Assembly: GCF_027925525.1 (NCBI RefSeq) | Contig: NZ_BSDJ01000007.1 | Span: 227,293-291,292 of the forward strand | Reading direction: 5' to 3' | Source of the DNA: Paenibacillus tyrphae | GTDB taxonomy: Bacteria > Bacillota > Bacilli > Paenibacillales > NBRC-103111 | Length of the DNA: 64,000 nt | Shown: positions 61,401-64,000 of the stretch, piece by piece | How positions within the stretch are numbered: the first letter of the stretch is position 1 | Layout: each line of letters starts with the position of its first letter | The notes under the pieces: model-generated | Told to the model about the DNA's origin: nothing | Seen by the model: the letters and a program-made list of their open reading frames with translations, nothing else | The model's database searches: none | Made by a program: the position numbers and the translations under genes

Positions 61401-62174
61401 TTATATTTTTATTCGATGTTTGGCTCGTATGGTGGTGGTACTAATCCAAACATACTAATAGACCGATTTAAAAATGATTTGGGTTTACTAAAAGAAATAT
61501 ACATTAAACTTATTGCCTGTGATAGAAATGTAGATCATGACGGCAAATATCTCATTCATTTTATACTCAAGGATTCTTCATTTATTGATGAGTTTATTCA
61601 GTATACTTTGAAAGATGAAGACTCTTTGAGGCATGTGGATGAAAATCGATTATCTGCAATTTGGAATTGTGAAAACTATATACAACTCGCTGATCATATT
61701 TTTAAATTATATTGTCGTAATGAAGGTCCATTCTTATGGGGAATTTCGGAATATATGGCTAATATTTTCATGATCAGGGATAGCTCTGAAACTCTAATCG
61801 TTCGTCAAGATGAATGGCTATCTCATTTTATCAATGTCAATTTTGATAATTCAAAGTTTATGAAAATAATTTTTTCAACTATTGCTGACGCTGAGTTTTC
61901 ATCTGAACGCCGAAAAAAACATCTTCTGCATTTCATTAAATTGAATACAGATCCGATTTTATTTGGAGAAATTCAACTAGAACCACGAAATTATGGCGGG
62001 TTTGGAAGCATGATTCCTTACATGGAAGCAAGAATATCATTTCTAGAATCTGTGCTTCCGGCCTTAACTGGATTAACTTATTTAAAGCACAAACAAAGAA
62101 TTGAGAGGTCAATTGAAACATGGCGGCGGGAAATTGAGCGTGAGCAAATTGATGAAGTTCTAAGCGATAGCTAA
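58416..62174 (+). CDS. STAND NTPase with nuclease-like head, Avs-like candidate defence protein
   Basis: 1252 residues from an ATG seven bases after GGGAGG. Residues 1-150 resemble a restriction-endonuclease fold of the Mrr type: GGPFQDLCDAYLYKLGYENV, then Asp53 in KGIPDTYFLDPRG and YIFVMYTAQQK (residues 63-73), where the QxK variant would stand in for (D/E)xK. A P-loop NTPase follows with Walker A GPAGVGKT (210-217), Walker B LLLIDD (260-265) and VMTVRD (291-296). From about 420 the sequence is helical without clear motifs, like the sensor arms of Avs/NLR proteins. The gene is AT-rich and stands alone. The nuclease assignment is moderate, the STAND assignment good. Confidence 0.72.
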   Translation: MSKLTDIKQKILQLDGGPFQDLCDAYLYKLGYENVLSLGMKSGTMKTTKGIPDTYFLDPRGKYIFVMYTAQQKNVYEKIYADICDCLNPKKTGVEVSEIAEIIYCHTSANLSAGRNKELRDFCSSNGILLQLYGIDEIASNIYTRFHGISRDSLGIPISTEQISDIMEFISVYDSNGMVAPLSTTFQFREKEIIEVLTKIENASVTIITGPAGVGKTRLALECCQKYASENSYRLFCIQSNRLPIYEDLKVFLETPRKYLLLIDDANQISGLQHVLQYLRKYKLGYDVKIVMTVRDYARQATIHDVRDFTIPELCTIGTFSDEEIKKLLEVNLQILNSNYLDKIVRIAEGNARLAIIAGKLAVETQSLLSIKDATQLYEGYYGKFIKYNIFDQDRDLCAVAGIIAFLTVINLEQLENLMPVLEKLNISNNSFIKCAYRLHELELVDIYNDKAAKISDQCLGNYLLSYVFIKKRVIPLSVMLKACFGKYRLRVINAINTLANIFASQDIHQQLEKEVCIAWDDFEKSKSPLFFDFVKVFHRIRPTETLLMLKERIDTLPHGIFDINSIDFEKESRNNSLNDDILMILGGFYDRNDLPEALDLLFEYYKKSPQNFMDFYHTINNWFSIKKDSHRYDYWTQIQLINKFIEHADTWKNENVCILFIRVAAEFLKLYFSPSEAGRGNTIIMYRISVQVSDGSKKYREMIWNSLFELYQNEAYQLEIETIIKEYGHFSRDKIERELVQFDCQIIVRFFHDLFSPLRLSHCIIAKTVAEQFNRHDIDLRPYLSDYLSSSDFLIYKILKGERHLEEFDWEKERELKESDIRTLLKDCTEETIVNIVRICANYQKYNPKNTWDFGNGLQYAFNHLAINKELFLYAVDVYLYHNTPVYLYPDPIVNKLIEFVGTERTNEIINKFEFDQRNEWQFSFYKNLPSKAISKPIIQSLYAFFSSDEGNITSTSYREIDFLERYRHHDDEIFVKASRIIMRKYDNSPSMIRLYFYSMFGSYGGGTNPNILIDRFKNDLGLLKEIYIKLIACDRNVDHDGKYLIHFILKDSSFIDEFIQYTLKDEDSLRHVDENRLSAIWNCENYIQLADHIFKLYCRNEGPFLWGISEYMANIFMIRDSSETLIVRQDEWLSHFINVNFDNSKFMKIIFSTIADAEFSSERRKKHLLHFIKLNTDPILFGEIQLEPRNYGGFGSMIPYMEARISFLESVLPALTGLTYLKHKQRIERSIETWRREIEREQIDEVLSDS

Positions 62175-62192
62175 CAGAACGGAGAGAATAAA

Positions 62193-62354
62193 ATGAAACG
62201 GATTCTCTCGAGAATGGCACATGGCAGATTAACTTAGCGCTTTGAGTACAAAGTGGTAGAAGTCCTAAAGACATTCCTGCATTTTAAAGCTAATGAAATG
62301 TTAGATGATGAAACATACAAAAGAATTGAGCGCGGATATGACACTAAGGACTAA
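62193..62354 (+). pseudogene. Short ORF with in-frame TAG, probable remnant
   Basis: ATG at 62193 with GGAGAG seven bases upstream is followed by 13 codons and a TAG at 62235. The same frame then continues for 38 sense codons to a TAA at 62352, with a protein-like sequence (ANEMLDDETYKRIERGYDTK). A GTG at 62253 could restart it. It is either a degenerate gene or two tiny ORFs. It lies 18 bases behind the STAND gene and may have been its partner. Confidence 0.35.
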
Positions 62355-62444
62355 CTTTGGTGTTAGAGTTATTGCCTTCAAATTCTTATAATACGATTAA
62401 AGCACTTGGGGCTCCTTTTTATTGTTTTAGATAAATCAACGAGA

Positions 62445-62475
62445 TAGACAAATCCACCCCAAAATGTGGTATTAT
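62445..62475 (+). promoter_or_regulatory. Candidate promoter of the AlbA_2-NACHT gene
   Basis: TAGACA (62445-62450) and TATTAT (62470-62475) are 19 bases apart, a weak SigA-like pair, 155 bases before the start codon. Confidence 0.35.
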
Positions 62476-62491
62476 GGTCAAATCTACCATA
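62473..62491. promoter_or_regulatory. Dyad overlapping the candidate promoter
   Basis: TATGGT-CAAATCT-ACCATA overlaps the -10 and the expected transcription start. Its position would suit a repressor site; no regulator gene is seen next to it. Confidence 0.4.
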
Positions 62492-62629
62492 TGATTGCAA
62501 TACAATTCGCTTGTAATTAGTCTATTAAATTGAGCTTTACATAAGCAGTGGTAATGAGCAAAATTTACTGGAAACATGTTAGCCAAATTCTAATTCAAGA
62601 TTCTTTTTACTTAATTGGAGGTTGTGATC

Positions 62630-64000
62630 TTGGGGGACAAGGACGAACTGCTTAACTTAATTGAAAATCATAGTGAATCAGAACGTTTGGATTTTAAAAG
62701 AGAACCATATAAGCAGGAAAAGCAAGAAGATTTGCTTAAAGATATTATGGCTATGGCGAACTCTAACCATCCGGGTACAAAATATATCATAATTGGTATC
62801 AAAGAAAGACCAGGACGGGAACCTGAGATTATTGGAATCAATGCTGAAGAATTTAAAGACTCATCAGAATATCAGCAGTTAGTTCATAGTAACATAGCGC
62901 CCGAAATTGATTTCGAATATGTTAAGTTCAAATACCAAGGTAAACTGCTTGCCGCGTTTAAGATTAATAGCAATTACGCTGGGGTTTACATGATGAAGAA
63001 AGATTACAAAGGCCTCAAGCAAAATTTGGTTTACGCCAGAAAAGGGAGCTATAACATCCGTATTGTTGGACAGGAGCTAGCAGAATTTATTCGTAATAAA
63101 ATAGAAAAACAATCAATCAGAGAACAAAGTGTACAAGATTTTATTACATCAACACAATACTCTTCAAAAATAGGAGAATTTAGAGAAGAAACTAAAGATG
63201 CTATCCTCCGAAAATTAATAAGACATTCCGATCATGAGGACCCAAATTTGCTTCACTATCCTGCTGTATTCGAGAAAAAACTTCTGAACATTAATGAAGC
63301 TATAGAAAATAACAGTTGTGTTGTGTTATTAGGAGAAGCGGGAGATGGGAAAAGTACATTCCTCAGAAAGAGCTTTGTTGAATTAGCAGAGAACATAACA
63401 ATATTACCAATTTATCTCTCTTTAAACATTTATACCGATGAAGAAATGATGGAACTTATTAATAGGCAATACGGCCGGTTGCCTAAAGTTGATAGAAGCA
63501 ATATTGTCTTTTTACTCGATGAATTTGATCAAGTAAAAAATAAAGATCAGTTTAGCAAAAAACTGAAACAATTTATGGAGGTCTACACGGATTCAAAATT
63601 TTGTATCGCTTCCCGTTCCAATGTGTACTCCAATCATTTTCGCAATGGAGTATTATTACAACTTGCACCATTATCGACAAGAGATATTGAAAAATATGTT
63701 GAGAACAAGTTGCCGGATCAGAATCGGAATTTTATGAAAGAGCTACAAGAACAAAAATATGATGAATTTGTAAAAAATCCATTCAATTTACATCATGTAC
63801 TAGAGTATTATAAAATGCATTCTTCTATGCCTGAAACTAGATCTGTGATTATTCATAGCGCTATCTGTGAGTCTATCAAAAATAAACTTGCTGAATGTGA
63901 AGATGATCTGAATTTTCGTGGCACGTATGATACTGAGGGTATTTTACTAACTTTGAAAAAATTATCGCTTGTTATGGAGATTCTACATCAAAATTTTATC
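62630..64000 (+). CDS. Schlafen/AlbA_2-NACHT fusion NTPase, 3' end outside window
   Basis: 457 codons from a TTG start with GGAGG eight bases upstream, running off the right edge. Residues 10-160 are an AlbA_2 (Schlafen-like) domain: ESERLDFKREPYKQEKQED with the Glu/Asp/Lys set seen in Schlafen nucleases, AMANSNHPGTKYIIIGIKER, and YARKGSYNIRI. A NACHT-type P-loop NTPase follows, with Walker A GEAGDGKS (235-242), Walker B VFLLDEFDQV (293-302), the Arg in FCIASRSNVYSN and LAPLSTRDIEKYV. The C-terminal sensor domain would be outside. This architecture fits bacterial NLR-like antiphage proteins in which the AlbA_2 part is the effector. It follows the other STAND gene in the AT-rich segment. Confidence 0.8.
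   Translation, partial: MGDKDELLNLIENHSESERLDFKREPYKQEKQEDLLKDIMAMANSNHPGTKYIIIGIKERPGREPEIIGINAEEFKDSSEYQQLVHSNIAPEIDFEYVKFKYQGKLLAAFKINSNYAGVYMMKKDYKGLKQNLVYARKGSYNIRIVGQELAEFIRNKIEKQSIREQSVQDFITSTQYSSKIGEFREETKDAILRKLIRHSDHEDPNLLHYPAVFEKKLLNINEAIENNSCVVLLGEAGDGKSTFLRKSFVELAENITILPIYLSLNIYTDEEMMELINRQYGRLPKVDRSNIVFLLDEFDQVKNKDQFSKKLKQFMEVYTDSKFCIASRSNVYSNHFRNGVLLQLAPLSTRDIEKYVENKLPDQNRNFMKELQEQKYDEFVKNPFNLHHVLEYYKMHSSMPETRSVIIHSAICESIKNKLAECEDDLNFRGTYDTEGILLTLKKLSLVMEILHQNFI

Larger units (their letters stand above)
62355..62629 (+). other. AT-rich intergenic region before the AlbA_2-NACHT gene
   Basis: Besides the promoter and dyad listed separately, I see no gene. The ribosome-binding site GGAGG is at 62617-62621. 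Confidence 0.4.

Overview
The window looks like a chromosome segment of a Paenibacillus-type Gram-positive bacterium (Paenibacillaceae). The grounds are SLH-domain surface protein, SigI/RsgI pair, T-box-controlled ilv-leu operon, ydbST, ytqA/ytqB and infC-rpmI-rplT arrangements typical of Bacillales, and a fairly GC-rich core. From about 58.2 kb to the right edge the sequence becomes markedly AT-rich and foreign in character.

Layout. 0-7.2 kb (minus strand): start of a leucyl aminopeptidase, an Fe-S aldo/keto reductase, a secreted SLH-vWA protein, rsgI and sigI, and a small CxxC protein. 7.6-16 kb (plus): an alpha-glucan locus with a DUF4912 protein, a GH57-GT4 fusion, a sugar nucleotidyltransferase fused to a degenerate phosphomannomutase-like domain, a KTSC-like protein and a GH15 glucoamylase. 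16-25.7 kb: DinB-like protein, gcvH, a YkuU-type peroxiredoxin behind a PerR-box match, leuB, ydbST, a DUF2975/HTH pair, a toroid-like protein, an AraC regulator and an aminotransferase. 25.7-31.3 kb (minus): T-box leader with a CUC (Leu) specifier, then ilvB-ilvN-ilvC-leuA. leuB lies apart and leuCD is not seen.

31.8-44.3 kb: a secreted metallophosphoesterase, then a minus-strand surface-polysaccharide operon (manC, a DivIVA-like coiled coil, a GT2 with MshEN-type repeats that may bind c-di-GMP, a large membrane protein, GtrB-like GT2, GtrA), the infC-rpmI-rplT operon with leader attenuator and an ATC start for infC, another GT2 and a GT4. 44.6-57.8 kb: PAP2 phosphatase, a diacylglycerol glucosyltransferase-like protein, trmB, a WGxxGxxG surface protein, ytqA, a lipoprotein, ytqB, manA, a B12/radical SAM protein, an ABC-2 exporter and rlmD.

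The most interesting part is the right end. The last codons of rlmD (57800-57845) are repeated twice more in tandem downstream (57941-57986, 58083-58115) at a ~141-bp period, as expected of attachment-site duplications. Immediately beyond lies AT-rich cargo: a 1252-aa protein with a Mrr-like nuclease-like head, a STAND-type NTPase core and a long helical tail, then a Schlafen/AlbA_2-NACHT fusion cut by the window edge. This looks like a defence island with two NLR-like proteins inserted at rlmD. No integrase, CRISPR array, tRNA or rRNA was seen in the window.
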